Origin: an uncultured Corynebacterium sp.
GTDB lineage: Bacteria; Actinomycetota; Actinomycetes; Mycobacteriales; Mycobacteriaceae
DNA: 64,000 nucleotides
Assembly: GCF_946221155.1 (NCBI RefSeq)
Contig: NZ_CAMIAN010000003.1
Span: 1-64,000, forward strand
Direction: 5' to 3'
Shown here: one piece after another, positions 47,212-56,121 of the stretch
Layout of the letters: every line of letters begins with the position of its first letter
Position numbering within the stretch: the stretch's first letter is position 1
Position numbers and translations under genes: made by a program
Notes under the pieces: model-generated
The model's database searches: none
What the model saw: only the letters and a program-made list of their open reading frames with translations
What the model was told of the DNA's origin: nothing

Positions 47212-47668
47212 GGTTATTGAGGCTTTCCCCCGAGGTTCTGGTTGGTCGATTGTCCTGGTGCTGGTTCTGCTGACTTTTGGTCCTATGGCGATTTTTTCGC
47301 GGGAGTCTGCGGAAAAGCTGTGGATTATTGGGCGTATGGCGGCCTGGTTGAGGAGCCGTCAGGAGCGATCTATTAGTCGGGAGCGGACGCTTGAGGAAGC
47401 GACGGTTCGGCATTTGAAGGCGCGTATTACGTCGCTTGATACTCAGCTTGATGAGATTCGTGTTGATTTTGATGCAGAGCGTGAGGATGCTCGGCGTCGT
47501 GAAATGAGTTTGCGGTCGGATTTGAATGAGGCCAAGGAGTACATCATTTGGGCTACTGGGTGGGCACACCAGGTTCTGACGATGCACACCTATCACGGGT
47601 GGAAGCCGCCAATCCCGCAGTGGATGACGTTTGAGCAGTGGCAGGCATCGCGCCGTAGCGGGGGTTAA
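47204..47668 (+). CDS. Membrane-anchored coiled-coil protein, 154 aa
   Basis: TTG start at 47204, overlapping the previous gene by eight bases. One N-terminal membrane helix (WSIVLVLVLLTFGPMAIF), then a long coiled coil (RQERSISRERTLEEATVRHL, ARITSLDTQLDEIRV..., about 65-115) and a WKPPIPQWMTFEQW end. The layout suits a spanin-like or a late regulatory role. Confidence 0.65.
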   Translation: MNEVIEAFPRGSGWSIVLVLVLLTFGPMAIFSRESAEKLWIIGRMAAWLRSRQERSISRERTLEEATVRHLKARITSLDTQLDEIRVDFDAEREDARRREMSLRSDLNEAKEYIIWATGWAHQVLTMHTYHGWKPPIPQWMTFEQWQASRRSGG

Positions 47669-47725
47669 ACGCTCTTGGTGGGGGTCTTTTTGTGGTTTCG
47701 ATGCCCCTCGGGATCCTCTCATTTT

Positions 47726-47745
47726 GTGACGACATTTTGACGACA
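47726..47745. promoter_or_regulatory. Right integrase arm-type sites
   Basis: GTGACGACA at 47726 and TTGACGACA at 47737, 11 bases apart, as at the left end. Confidence 0.6.
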
Positions 47746-47804
47746 ACAGGCACTAAAACGCACTAATACACACCAAAATACTGAACCCCTACAAATGGCA
47801 AAAA

Positions 47805-47841
47805 CCCCGCCCTACCTGCTGTTTATGCTGGTAAGGCGGGG
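47805..47841 (-). terminator. Phage-supplied terminator for tRNA-Lys
   Basis: Minus strand: CCCCGCCTTACCAGC, 7-base loop, GCAGGTAGGGCGGGG, then TTTTT. A very strong intrinsic terminator placed 12 bases past the tRNA 3' end, replacing the original one now left at 8165-8205. Confidence 0.85.
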
Positions 47842-47852
47842 TAAGTCAAAAG

Positions 47853-47925
<73 letters not shown>

Positions 47926-48259
47926 GCGTTATTCGAAGCGCTGTGCGCCTCGGCAACGTGGAAAACTTTATACCCAGACCGCATAACAATACAAATCGCC
48001 TGGTCAGGTTAGTAAATTCATACATGTTCTAGGTGGCCTATGTGGTCATCCCGGCGCCTAGTATGTGTGCGCATGCACTGCACGTATGCCCCGCGCGGCG
48101 GCGCCAGGCGAGCGGCTCGCCGGAACCCGGCAACCGTTTATAACGTTTACGCTACGAACTGCTGGAACCCGCCAAAATGACTAACGCTCTACTACAGCCA
48201 AGCGTTATGGTTTAGGACAGTCACATTTACACACACCTTCCCCTTTCTTGGAGTTAGTC

Positions 48260-49456
48260 TTGCGCAACACCAAGGTTTTCGGACAAACCTTCTCACGGAT
48301 CACTGCGGCGTCACTCAGCATCGCCCTAGTTACCTTCACTGCATCGTGCACAATCGACCGCGACAGCGACGAGCCGCAGATCAGCTCGAATGCCTCTACC
48401 GGCGAGAACGAGAAGAAGGAAGAAAACAAGCTGACCTCCAACGTGAAGGACGGCGACACCGACGTCGACGTCACCGAGCACGTGCAGGTCAAGGGCAACA
48501 AGAAGATCGAGAAGGTCTCCCTGACCAACGACGCAGGCGAGGAGGTCAAGGGCAAGTTCAACGAGGACAAAACCGAGTGGACCGTCCCCACCAAGCTCGG
48601 CTACTCGCGCACCTACACCCTCACGGCGAAGTCCGGCGACCAGAAGCTCGAGCAGACCTTCACCACCATGACCCCCGGCATGACGCTCAACGGCGCGCTC
48701 GCCCCGCTTGACGGGTCGACCGTGGGCATCGGCCAAACTATTTCCCTTCGTTTTGACGCCCCCGTGGAAGACCGCAAGGCAGTGGAAGACGCCATCACCG
48801 TGGAAACCACGCCCAAGGTGGAAGGTGCTTTCTACTGGATCACGGCCCAAGAGGTGCGCTGGCGCCCAGAGAAGTACTGGAAGCCTGGCACCAAGGTCAA
48901 CGTGAAGGCCAACCTGTACGGCACGAAGATCGGCGAAGGCGTGTACGGCGGTGAAGATCGCAGCGCGAAGTTCACCATCGGCGATGCGATGCGTGCCATC
49001 GTGGATGACAACACCAAGATGATGACCATCAAGAAGAACGGCAAGACCGTGCAGACCATGCCGGTTTCCATGGGGCGGGACTACCAGTACCCCACGCCGA
49101 ACGGCAAGTACATCATCGGCGACCAGTTCGAGACACTGACCATGGACTCTTCGACGTTCGGCCTGACGGGCGCGGGCTCGTACGTGACGGACGTGCAGTA
49201 CGCGACGCAGATGAGCTACTCCGGCATTTACATCCACGCCGCGCCGTGGAGCGTGTACGCGCAAGGCAACACCAACACCTCGCACGGCTGCATCAACGTC
49301 AGCGTCGAGAATGCCGCCTGGGTGTTTAACAACATGAAGCGCGGCGACATCGTTGAGGTGAAGAACACGCAGGGGGAGGCCCTGAACGGCTCCGACGGCC
49401 TGGGCGACTGGAACATCCCGTGGAAGACCTGGAAGGCCGGGAACTCGGAGGGGTAG
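48260..49456 (+). CDS. L,D-transpeptidase lipoprotein
   Basis: 398 residues, extracytoplasmic. The signal peptide ends with lipobox TASC (Cys30); a Ser/Glu/Lys-rich linker is followed by two Ig-like domains (about 60-245) and a YkuD catalytic domain with SHGCINVS, the nucleophile being Cys344. It cross-links peptidoglycan through 3-3 bonds; the architecture resembles mycobacterial LdtMt2. TTG at 48260, 6 bases after GGAG, is preferred over the TTG at 48248. Confidence 0.93.
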   Translation: MRNTKVFGQTFSRITAASLSIALVTFTASCTIDRDSDEPQISSNASTGENEKKEENKLTSNVKDGDTDVDVTEHVQVKGNKKIEKVSLTNDAGEEVKGKFNEDKTEWTVPTKLGYSRTYTLTAKSGDQKLEQTFTTMTPGMTLNGALAPLDGSTVGIGQTISLRFDAPVEDRKAVEDAITVETTPKVEGAFYWITAQEVRWRPEKYWKPGTKVNVKANLYGTKIGEGVYGGEDRSAKFTIGDAMRAIVDDNTKMMTIKKNGKTVQTMPVSMGRDYQYPTPNGKYIIGDQFETLTMDSSTFGLTGAGSYVTDVQYATQMSYSGIYIHAAPWSVYAQGNTNTSHGCINVSVENAAWVFNNMKRGDIVEVKNTQGEALNGSDGLGDWNIPWKTWKAGNSEG

Positions 49457-49503
49457 CTAGCGCTGGTGCTGCTGGCTAGCGTGACCCGGCGCGGTGCTGC
49501 CTA

Positions 49504-49525
49504 GCCTGCGCAGCCTAGCGCAGGC
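49504..49525. terminator. Hairpin between converging genes
   Basis: GCCTGCGC, 6-base loop, GCGCAGGC: a perfect 8-bp stem, overlapping the end of the phytoene-synthase-like gene. No T-run, but it lies at the convergence of two transcripts. Confidence 0.5.
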
Positions 49526-50489
49526 GCGCGGCGCGAGGGACGGCGCGCGCAATGATCATCGCCTTTTCGGCTCGCGGTACCTGCACGCGGGCCGTTTTTA
49601 ATTGCTCGACGGGGGTGCAGTCCAGACGCTCGTTCAACGCGGCGAACAGGTCATGCGCGCCGAGCACCCCCACGCGGGCCGCCAGAGGCAGCAGCGCGAT
49701 GGTGGTGTTCGCCTGTGCGAGCTCCGCGCGGATCTCGGCAACCAGCTCGGCCTTCGAATCCTCGGTGAGTTTCGGCAGGTAGGAGCGGTTCAGCCCGACC
49801 GTATCCTCCTGGTAGTCCCGCAGGAAATTCACCTTCTGGAAGGCGCTGCCTAGCGCGTATGCGCCTTGGTCGGTGCGGGAGCGCTGCTCTGTGGTCAGCG
49901 GGCTCCCGGCTTGCTCGGCGTGCGTGGCGAACACCGCGTTGCACATCCACCCGATCACGCCCGCGGATCCGTGCACGTAGTCGGCAAGTGGTAAGGGGTT
50001 GGAGCTAGGGGCGTCCGAACGCATGGACGCGAAGAAATCCACCGTCCAGGATCGTTCGAACCCCGCCCAGCGTGCGGTGGTGGCGAATGCGTGTGCGATG
50101 GGGTCGGTGCTGAAGCCGGTGTCTAGCGCGGTGAGGGTGGTCTGCTCGTAGGCGTCGAGGGTCTTTGTGACGCCGCAGGCCGGCACGCCCAGCGCCTCAG
50201 CCGTACCGTCGACGATCTCATCCGCGATGCGGGCGAGCGCGTAGATGTTGCGGATGTGCAGTTTGATTGTGGGTGCGAGGAGCTCGCTGGCCAGGTAGAA
50301 GCTGGTGGAGTAGTGGCGAATGATGCGGGAGGCTGCGGCGGTGGAGGCCTGCGTGTACAGCGCGCCGGGGTCTTCGTGGATGCTGACGGCGGCGCTGGGG
50401 TGTGCGGTGGTGTTGAGGTGTGCACTGGGGTGTGCGGTGGCGCTGGCGCTGAAGCGTGCGCGGAGAGGGAGTTTGGGCAGGCGGGCCAT
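49515..50489 (-). CDS. Phytoene/squalene synthase family protein
   Basis: 324 residues from the ATG at 50489. RIADEIVDG (Asp90, Asp94) and NFLRDYQED (221-229) are the two aspartate-rich substrate-binding motifs; YSTSFYLASELLAP is a further family motif. The protein condenses two prenyl diphosphates; in corynebacteria this family makes phytoene for carotenoids or related C30/C40 products. No carotenoid partner gene is next to it, so the product is uncertain. Confidence 0.85.
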   Translation of the reverse strand: MARLPKLPLRARFSASATAHPSAHLNTTAHPSAAVSIHEDPGALYTQASTAAASRIIRHYSTSFYLASELLAPTIKLHIRNIYALARIADEIVDGTAEALGVPACGVTKTLDAYEQTTLTALDTGFSTDPIAHAFATTARWAGFERSWTVDFFASMRSDAPSSNPLPLADYVHGSAGVIGWMCNAVFATHAEQAGSPLTTEQRSRTDQGAYALGSAFQKVNFLRDYQEDTVGLNRSYLPKLTEDSKAELVAEIRAELAQANTTIALLPLAARVGVLGAHDLFAALNERLDCTPVEQLKTARVQVPRAEKAMIIARAVPRAARLR

Positions 50490-50545
50490 GCTGATTAATG
50501 CTAGTCCACGGGGGTTCAGGGGCTGGGGAGTGCCCTGGGGAGTCC

Positions 50546-50659
50546 AAATGTCCCAAATTCCAGCTCTTAAAACATAACTATTCTGTTTGCGCAGGTCAGA
50601 GGGGGTGGGATTTTGGCGGAAATTCTGCATTTCGCAATAACTCGATGATTTGGGACATT
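50546..50659. repeat. 115-bp inverted-repeat element, copy B
   Basis: 114 bp, AAATGTCCCAAAT ... ATTTGGGACATT, the same ends as copy A (7926-8040), with a matching GGTCAG block inside. The inner part is diverged and the inverted arms are shorter here. Confidence 0.75.
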
Positions 50660-50693
50660 CACCTTTTAGAGGGAGGGCGAAGCCCGCTGAAGA

Positions 50694-50732
50694 ATTCCAC
50701 TAAGGCGTACCCGTTAGGGCATACCGTGGAAT
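50694..50732. promoter_or_regulatory. Nested inverted repeat upstream of the copper chaperone
   Basis: ATTCCAC (50694) pairs with GTGGAAT (50726); inside lies GTACCC gtta GGGCATAC. It may be an operator of a copper-responsive repressor; this is inference from position. Confidence 0.45.
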
Positions 50733-50800
50733 AAAGCGTGTTTTCGAAGCGCTGAAAACTAAGAAGGCTACGATAGCAACGGCAAAGAAAGGCAAGCATC

Positions 50801-51019
50801 ATGAGCACATACACCTACAACGTCACTGGAATGAGCTGCGGACACTGCGAAAACGCCGTCAAGGAGGAAGTTTCTAACCTTCCGGGTGTCACGAACATTG
50901 AGGTCAGCGCCGACAAGGGGCTGCTGACGTTCGAGCACGACGGGGCAGCAGGGGAGCTCACGGATCAGCAGGTCATCGACGCAGTCGACGAGGCCGGCTA
51001 CGAAGCCACCCGCGCGTAG
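50801..51019 (+). CDS. copZ: Copper chaperone (HMA domain)
   Basis: 72-residue heavy-metal-associated domain: TGMSCGHCENAV with Cys13 and Cys16 binding Cu(I), and a typical ferredoxin-like beta-alpha-beta-beta-alpha-beta pattern ending DAVDEAGYEA. It carries copper to ATPases or regulators. GAAAGGC precedes the ATG. It stands alone here with no P-type ATPase beside it, whereas copA is often its neighbour. Confidence 0.88.
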   Translation: MSTYTYNVTGMSCGHCENAVKEEVSNLPGVTNIEVSADKGLLTFEHDGAAGELTDQQVIDAVDEAGYEATRA

Positions 51020-51106
51020 CGTTCCGCCGCACAGGGCAGGGGGATGCGGAGGCGAGGGAGCGCGGCGAGGCGGATGCGCGCCCCAAGGGGAGTGTAGCCC
51101 CCACAG

Positions 51107-51610
51107 CTAGAAGGGGCGCAGCCCCGCAATGCTGTAGAACTGGTGGCCCAGGAAAAGCAACGCCGAGTCTTCGGAGATCTTCGAGACGTCCAGTACCTCC
51201 GCCGCCACCAGCGTAGATTCCCCCGCGCGGGCCGTATCCGAAATGCGCGCCCGCATCACGGCCCGGGAGTTGGGCAGTAGCGGCTCGCCCGTCTCGGCAG
51301 TCACCCACCCTTGAGATTCCGCGAAGCGGTCCGCGCCCGAGGTGGCGAAAGAGTGCGCGATGGGGGACTGGGCGTCATTAAGAAAGTGCACCAACATGCT
51401 GCTCGACCGCAACAATTTACCTGCCGAGCCCGTGCGCTTCATCAGCGAGAAACTGATCGACAGTGGATCGAGCGACAGAGAAGAGACGGATGATGCGGTC
51501 AGGCCGACGGGCTCGCCGTCGACGGTCGCGGTGATGAGCGTTACCCCCGCCGGATGTCCGCGGAAGACATCTCGAAACGCTGCTTCAAGATCGGTGTTAC
51601 TCATTAGCAT
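51107..51610 (-). CDS. Flavin reductase family protein
   Basis: 167 residues from the ATG at 51610 (AAAGG at 7 bases; ATG at 51604 is an alternative). FRGHPAGVTLITATVDGEPVGLTASSVSSLSLDPLSISFSL is the FMN-binding signature of the flavin reductase-like domain. It reduces flavin with NAD(P)H, normally for a monooxygenase partner. It is 22 bases downstream of tRNA-His in the same direction and may be read from the tRNA promoter. Confidence 0.85.
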   Translation of the reverse strand: MLMSNTDLEAAFRDVFRGHPAGVTLITATVDGEPVGLTASSVSSLSLDPLSISFSLMKRTGSAGKLLRSSSMLVHFLNDAQSPIAHSFATSGADRFAESQGWVTAETGEPLLPNSRAVMRARISDTARAGESTLVAAEVLDVSKISEDSALLFLGHQFYSIAGLRPF

Positions 51611-51631
51611 CACTAGACCTTTAGAAAAATT

Positions 51632-51708
51632 TGGGGTGACTGACGGGACTCGAACCCGCGACACCTAGGATCACAACCTAGTGCTCTACCAGCTGAACTA
51701 CAGTCACC
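51632..51708 (-). tRNA. tRNA-His(GTG)
   Basis: Minus strand; includes the extra G-1, acceptor GTGACTG/CAGTCAC, discriminator C73 and an encoded CCA. Anticodon arm CTAGG-TTGTGAT-CCTAG, anticodon GTG. T-arm GCGGG-TTCGAGT-CCCGT. Confidence 0.95.
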
Positions 51709-51792
51709 ATTGCTGTTGAAAACAGCGGATTTCATGTTAGCCCACGCCCTGCGCCTTAACCAAAAGGCCAGTTCGCGAGGGGTAAAACTGAG

Positions 51793-52425
51793 TTAGATAG
51801 GGAAGCGCTCCGTCGCTGCCTTTGCCGCGGCTGTCGCGTCCGCGTTCGACGGGTCGGCCTCCACCAGCATCGCGCGGCGGTAGTAATCCAGCTCGCGGAT
51901 GGATTCCTTGATGTCCGCCAGCGCGCGGTGCGCCATGCCCTTCGCGGGCTGGCCGTTGTACACGTGCGGGTACCAGCGGCGGGCAAGCTCCTTCAGGCTG
52001 GAGACGTCGATCATGCGGTAGTGCAGGTACTGGTCCAGGTGTGGCATGTAGCGGTTGATGAACTTCCGGTCCGCGCTGATGGTGTTGCCGGCCAGCGGCG
52101 CCACTCCTGCGGTGGGCACGTGCTTCTTCACGTAGTCGAGCACCTGCTCCTCGGCTTCTTCCAGCGTGATGTCGGAAGCGCGGATCTGTTCCGTCAGGCC
52201 GGACTCGCCGTGCATCTTCGTTACGACGGCGTCCATGCGGGCGAGGTCGCGTTCAGTCGCGTGAATCACCAGGTCCAGCCCCTCGTCGAGTGGCGTGAGG
52301 TCCGCATCCGTCACAATCACCGCAATCTCGACGAGCACGTGCTGGTCCGGGTCGAGGCCCGTCATTTCGCAGTCGACCCACACGAGTCGATCGTTCTTGG
52401 CAACTTGATTCGGGGTGGTGTTCAC
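51793..52425 (-). CDS. orn: Oligoribonuclease
   Basis: 210 residues, DEDDh 3'-5' exonuclease that finishes RNA degradation and hydrolyses pGpG and other dinucleotides. VDCEMTGLDPD (first Asp/Glu pair) and HRALADIKESI (His and last Asp) are the catalytic motifs; HGESGL, NTISADRKFINRYMP between. tRNA-His follows, as in mycobacteria. Confidence 0.94.
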   Translation of the reverse strand: MNTTPNQVAKNDRLVWVDCEMTGLDPDQHVLVEIAVIVTDADLTPLDEGLDLVIHATERDLARMDAVVTKMHGESGLTEQIRASDITLEEAEEQVLDYVKKHVPTAGVAPLAGNTISADRKFINRYMPHLDQYLHYRMIDVSSLKELARRWYPHVYNGQPAKGMAHRALADIKESIRELDYYRRAMLVEADPSNADATAAAKAATERFPI

Positions 52426-52483
52426 GGATGTTCCTTTCTGTTGTTGATAATTCTATGTCTTTTTTGGTGACGCCCCTTCGGAA

Positions 52484-53398
52484 TCAGTCGCTTTCGGTTG
52501 CCATTTGGGCGTAGAACTTACCCACGATCGGTGCAGTGACCTTCCGCGGCAGGTACGTGGATACGAAATTCATGGCCTTGGACAGCGGGCCGGGGACTAC
52601 GCGGAGTTTGTTCTTGGACAGGGCAGTCAGGGTGTCGATGGCGCAGTCTTCGTAGGTGGTCCAGAGGAAATCCGGGACGGCATCGTCTACTTCGGTGAGC
52701 TGCTCGTCTTCCTTGCGGGCCTCGCGCACCGGGCCGGGTGCCAGCAGGGTGCACTTAATGCCGTGATCCTTGAGCTCGTAGTGCAGGGACTCGGTGAAGG
52801 TGTTGACCATCGCCTTGGTGCCGACGTAGGTGGCGTTTCCGGGGATGGCCATGTTGCCGGCGGCGGAACCGACGTTGACGATGCCGCCCTCGCCACGTTC
52901 CAGCATGCCGGGCAGCACGGCCTGGGTGAGCTCGTAAAGCGCGGTGGCGTTGAGCTCGAATTGCAGGCGCTCGTAATCCCAGTCGAGGTCCTTGAACTGG
53001 CCGAAGGTAGCAATGCCCGCGGAGTTGATGATGATGCTAACCGGGGTGGTGCGCAGCTCTTCCAGCAGCTCTGCGCGGGCGGGCGCATCCGCCAGGTCGA
53101 CGGAGCGGATCTGCACGTCGCGGTTCGGGAATGCGTCCGCGATCTCCTGCATGGGGGCCACGGTGCGGGCGACCAGGAGCAGGTCGTAGCCGCGCCGGGC
53201 GAGCTCCTCGGCGATGGCCTTGCCGATGCCGGAAGAAGCGCCGGTGATTACGGCGTAGGAGCCCGGGGCGGGGGCGGGGAGGTCGAGCTCCTCGGACTTT
53301 TGGGACTTGCCCAGGCCGAACGGCAGCGGGACGGGGAGCTGCTCCAGGGGGAGGGAACGGAGGGCGTCAATAGGGTTAAAACGGCTATTCGCAGTCAT
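52484..53398 (-). CDS. cmrA: Short-chain dehydrogenase, mycolate reductase type
   Basis: 304 residues from the ATG at 53398. Rossmann signature TGASSGIG (about 50-60), NSAG, and YVGTKAMV for the Tyr-Lys pair; it carries an extended N-terminus and C-terminus relative to classical SDRs. In Corynebacterium and Mycobacterium the reductase that converts the beta-keto mycolate ester to mature trehalose monocorynomycolate has this layout and lies next to orn. I name it from similarity and that synteny. Confidence 0.82.
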   Translation of the reverse strand: MTANSRFNPIDALRSLPLEQLPVPLPFGLGKSQKSEELDLPAPAPGSYAVITGASSGIGKAIAEELARRGYDLLLVARTVAPMQEIADAFPNRDVQIRSVDLADAPARAELLEELRTTPVSIIINSAGIATFGQFKDLDWDYERLQFELNATALYELTQAVLPGMLERGEGGIVNVGSAAGNMAIPGNATYVGTKAMVNTFTESLHYELKDHGIKCTLLAPGPVREARKEDEQLTEVDDAVPDFLWTTYEDCAIDTLTALSKNKLRVVPGPLSKAMNFVSTYLPRKVTAPIVGKFYAQMATESD

Positions 53399-53520
53399 GG
53401 CTACAACCATAGCGGGCGGTGCGGACAGGGGGTTTAGATTTCAGAGTTGGGTGCGGCTGAGACCGATTTTGGCGAGGGGATGATGTAGGTGATCAGCGGG
53501 AATGGCAGAACGGTCACACC

Positions 53521-53922
53521 TTAGGCGGCGACCAGTAGGGAGCGAAGGTCGGCGGTCATAGCATCCTGACCTACCACGATGTTCGTCACGGTGACTACGA
53601 TCGGCAGACCTGTTGCGTCATAGTGCGCCCGTTTCAGCTAGCGGTAGGCCTCGGAACGTAGACCGAACCGGGTTCTTCGTCCGCGAAGACGGGCAAGTTG
53701 CGGTCTGTAAGGGTCACTTTCTAGTTCGATGGCGCTTTCTTTGACCTTCACCAAGTCACGGCCGACAAGAGGACGTGCTGTGGTCTTGCAGGTAGGCGGC
53801 GCTTCGAGGAAGGGCAGTGGGGCACCAGTCGGGAACCTATTGCAGGACAGTACGTTGGCAGGGAATGAGCTCACCGGTGGGGGACATACTTGACATCGCG
53901 TCTTACCTATGGTGTGGGACAC
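53521..53922 (-). pseudogene. Remnant of a regulatory gene, probably GntR/UTRA-type
   Basis: Two leftward pieces are in the same frame and separated by a single TAG (53638-53640). The downstream piece (YDATGLPIVVTVTNIVVGQD) resembles the end of a UTRA ligand-binding domain; the upstream piece is basic and degenerate. With no start signal and an internal stop, the gene seems inactive. Confidence 0.4.
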
Positions 53923-53940
53923 GTAATGGGTGTTATTTTT

Positions 53941-54426
53941 CTAGATAAAACTGATCTGGGTTTGTATGGGAGGTGGTGATGGAGGCTCTGAAACTGTGAT
54001 GCCGTCTACATTTTTAGCGTTGTTGATGAGCTGGTTGTCGTGCGTGTACAGATAATCGCACTCTGCTTCAACGGCCGAAGCCAGGATAGTTGCGTCCGCG
54101 GGCTTTAGTAGATATTGATTGCAATAGTCTTGGGCTCGTAACATTACTCTCCGATTTACTTCAACCCAAAGTGCATTGCAGCTATCGAAATACTCCTTAG
54201 CTAAATCGATGTATTGGTTACTAATAGGAGCTACGTTAGATCCGTTTCGCATGGCGGGGGTCCCGACCGTTTCGATGCCTACAACGGTGGGGAGAACTAG
54301 CTGAATATCGGGGTTGTTTAGAACCGCCTGTGTGCGATCGTTCAAATCGTCATCCTGGTCCAGAAAGATGCTCACCAGCAAGTTCGTGTCTACAGCGACC
54401 CGTAAGGCGGGTTTGTTAGATGACAT
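53941..54426 (-). CDS. PIN-domain protein, toxin-like
   Basis: 161 residues. PIN-fold signatures: VAVDTNLLVSIF (first acidic residue), VVGIETVG, and ADATILASAVEAECDYLYTHDNQLI (last acidic positions and TxD). PIN toxins are Mg-dependent RNases. It is longer than usual VapC proteins, with a proline-rich tail. The gene starts 3 bases after the preceding 264-residue gene, as toxins usually follow antitoxins. Confidence 0.85.
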   Translation of the reverse strand: MSSNKPALRVAVDTNLLVSIFLDQDDDLNDRTQAVLNNPDIQLVLPTVVGIETVGTPAMRNGSNVAPISNQYIDLAKEYFDSCNALWVEVNRRVMLRAQDYCNQYLLKPADATILASAVEAECDYLYTHDNQLINNAKNVDGITVSEPPSPPPIQTQISFI

Positions 54427-54429
54427 TTC

Positions 54430-55224
54430 TTACTTTCGTTTCCCGTTCACTTCGTCGTATCCCTCGCCCCGTATTGCGGCCATAATGCTCTCGGTTGTCG
54501 CACCCTCCCTGGCTAGGTCTCGCCAGATTCCTCTGGGATTAATGTTATCCGCTGGGCGATTCAGTGCTTCAACCGTTTTCGCGTCGATTTCTTCCGCCCG
54601 GTTCGATTCTGGATGCCGAGTTAGAATCCCCGAAATCTCGACTCTTTGTCGCAAATGACTACGTATCTCCTCGTCAAGATCCTCATTGAAATTCACCTTA
54701 ACTTCATTGTCAGATAGCGACTCTCGCAATTTTGCCACCAATCCCCTCTGTGTTACCTGGTAGCTATATAGCTCGCCAATGACAGAACCGATGGTGATGG
54801 GCGTTTTTTGAAGCGCCTCTTTTACTGAAGAAATAAGCTCTGCATCTAGAGAGTTTCTTACCGAGCCATTCGATTGCAGGAGTTCAACTGAATCCACCCC
54901 GTCACGATTCGACAGCTGTGCCAACTGTTTGACGATTTTTGCCTCTTTAGAGGTCCAACCAGATGGTATTGTCTTTCGAGTACGGATGTGTTCTATGCCA
55001 GTAGATACGCGAGCTGAGAGACAGTCGGTAACTAGGATGCCGGTGACCGAGCTGCCTTCTTCCAATTTCCCCATCTTGACAGGAGAATTCTCTGGACTGA
55101 AGCTGACAACTAGCTTCCGGAGGAGGTCTAGGCCTTTAACTACAGTCGTTGCATCGATGGAGTTAAGGTCACCATTTAGCTTCAGGTCCAGACTCAAATC
55201 GTTGGTTACTGCCTTGCGGTTCAT
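54430..55224 (-). CDS. Putative antitoxin/partner of the PIN protein, 264 aa
   Basis: AAAGGAGG lies 5 bases before the ATG at 55224. I do not recognise the family. It is soluble: a beta-rich N-terminal part (NRKAVTNDLSLDLKLNGDLN), a central helical part (SKEAKIVKQLAQLSN; ELISSVKEALQKTPITIGS) with a possible second beta domain and a C-terminal segment RGIWRDLAREGATTESIMAAIRGEGYDE. It is far larger than usual VapB antitoxins (about 70-90 residues). Because it immediately precedes a PIN toxin in one operon, an antitoxin or regulatory role is inferred. Confidence 0.6.
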   Translation of the reverse strand: MNRKAVTNDLSLDLKLNGDLNSIDATTVVKGLDLLRKLVVSFSPENSPVKMGKLEEGSSVTGILVTDCLSARVSTGIEHIRTRKTIPSGWTSKEAKIVKQLAQLSNRDGVDSVELLQSNGSVRNSLDAELISSVKEALQKTPITIGSVIGELYSYQVTQRGLVAKLRESLSDNEVKVNFNEDLDEEIRSHLRQRVEISGILTRHPESNRAEEIDAKTVEALNRPADNINPRGIWRDLAREGATTESIMAAIRGEGYDEVNGKRK

Positions 55225-55230
55225 GTTCAC

Positions 55231-56121
55231 CTCCTTTCGGTGCCGGGGTACGGATTCTACAGTGGGAATCCGACATTAGCTTTACGAAAAATTGAACGTA
55301 AGAGCGAATTGTTATTTTGTTCCAGGTTCTAGATTCTATTCTTTCTCTGGCAGAAAGTGAGATGCAACTTGGTTCTTTTTCGGCTCGCTTTCCCACGGGC
55401 TTTACCCGATCGTGGATATGGGACAGATTCCAGCTTAGTGCTCCCGCTCGGTTCGACACGCTAAACTGCAACATTAGAGAGGACCCGCAGGTCATGACTT
55501 ACTGACCCGATTTCCCAAGTTGGGCAGGTTTATCCAGAGGTCGACATGGCGCTCCAAAAGGCGTTTCAGGCCGCAGTGAACAGGTGCACACGGCCTCGTC
55601 TTAGAGCGCAGCTTACCTGACATCGTTGAGCGCCTGAGCAGGCCGGTGCGTCGTGAAGTCGCCGTATTATTCTCTCCTGCGGATCGAACTAGCTCACTGG
55701 CTCGACCCTGTAGACTGCCGGAAAATGGGTGGAAGGCAGGAGACGAAGTTCACACCGGTAGCTGAGCTGGAGATGCGGCACGGGGGCTTGGTCGAGGGGC
55801 TCGTCGTAGTAGCTCGGCACGATGATAAGATCTACAGCGGTAAGTCCATCAATTCCGACGACCTGGAGCGGTGCTTTCACACGGTTATTAACTCCGATAG
55901 CCTCCACGCTCCGAACCTTTCACTTACACTCATCACCATGGTGTCGGCTGCATTTACATCGATTCGCCGATCTCCCTGGTTGCCGTCACGGCCGACTAGT
56001 GAACTGTTAGGAGTGTGAGATTCTCGTTTCGCATCTCGGTGCCGACCACGTTGTATGCGTACGTGTCGGAAACGGCGTGTCGCCTCTCCAAGTAAAACGT
56101 CTTCGGTACAGTGATTTCTAA
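55231..56121. other. Gene-poor, decayed stretch
   Basis: About 0.9 kb without a credible gene. The longest open frame (55653-56018, rightward, 121 codons) has no ribosome-binding site or recognised motif. Composition is mixed and less GC-biased than the core genome. Confidence 0.5.

Larger units (their letters stand above)
47669..47851. other. Phage right end: gap with arm sites and terminator
   Basis: No gene is seen. It contains the right arm-type sites (47726-47745) and the phage-supplied tRNA terminator (47805-47841), and ends at the att core. Confidence 0.7.
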
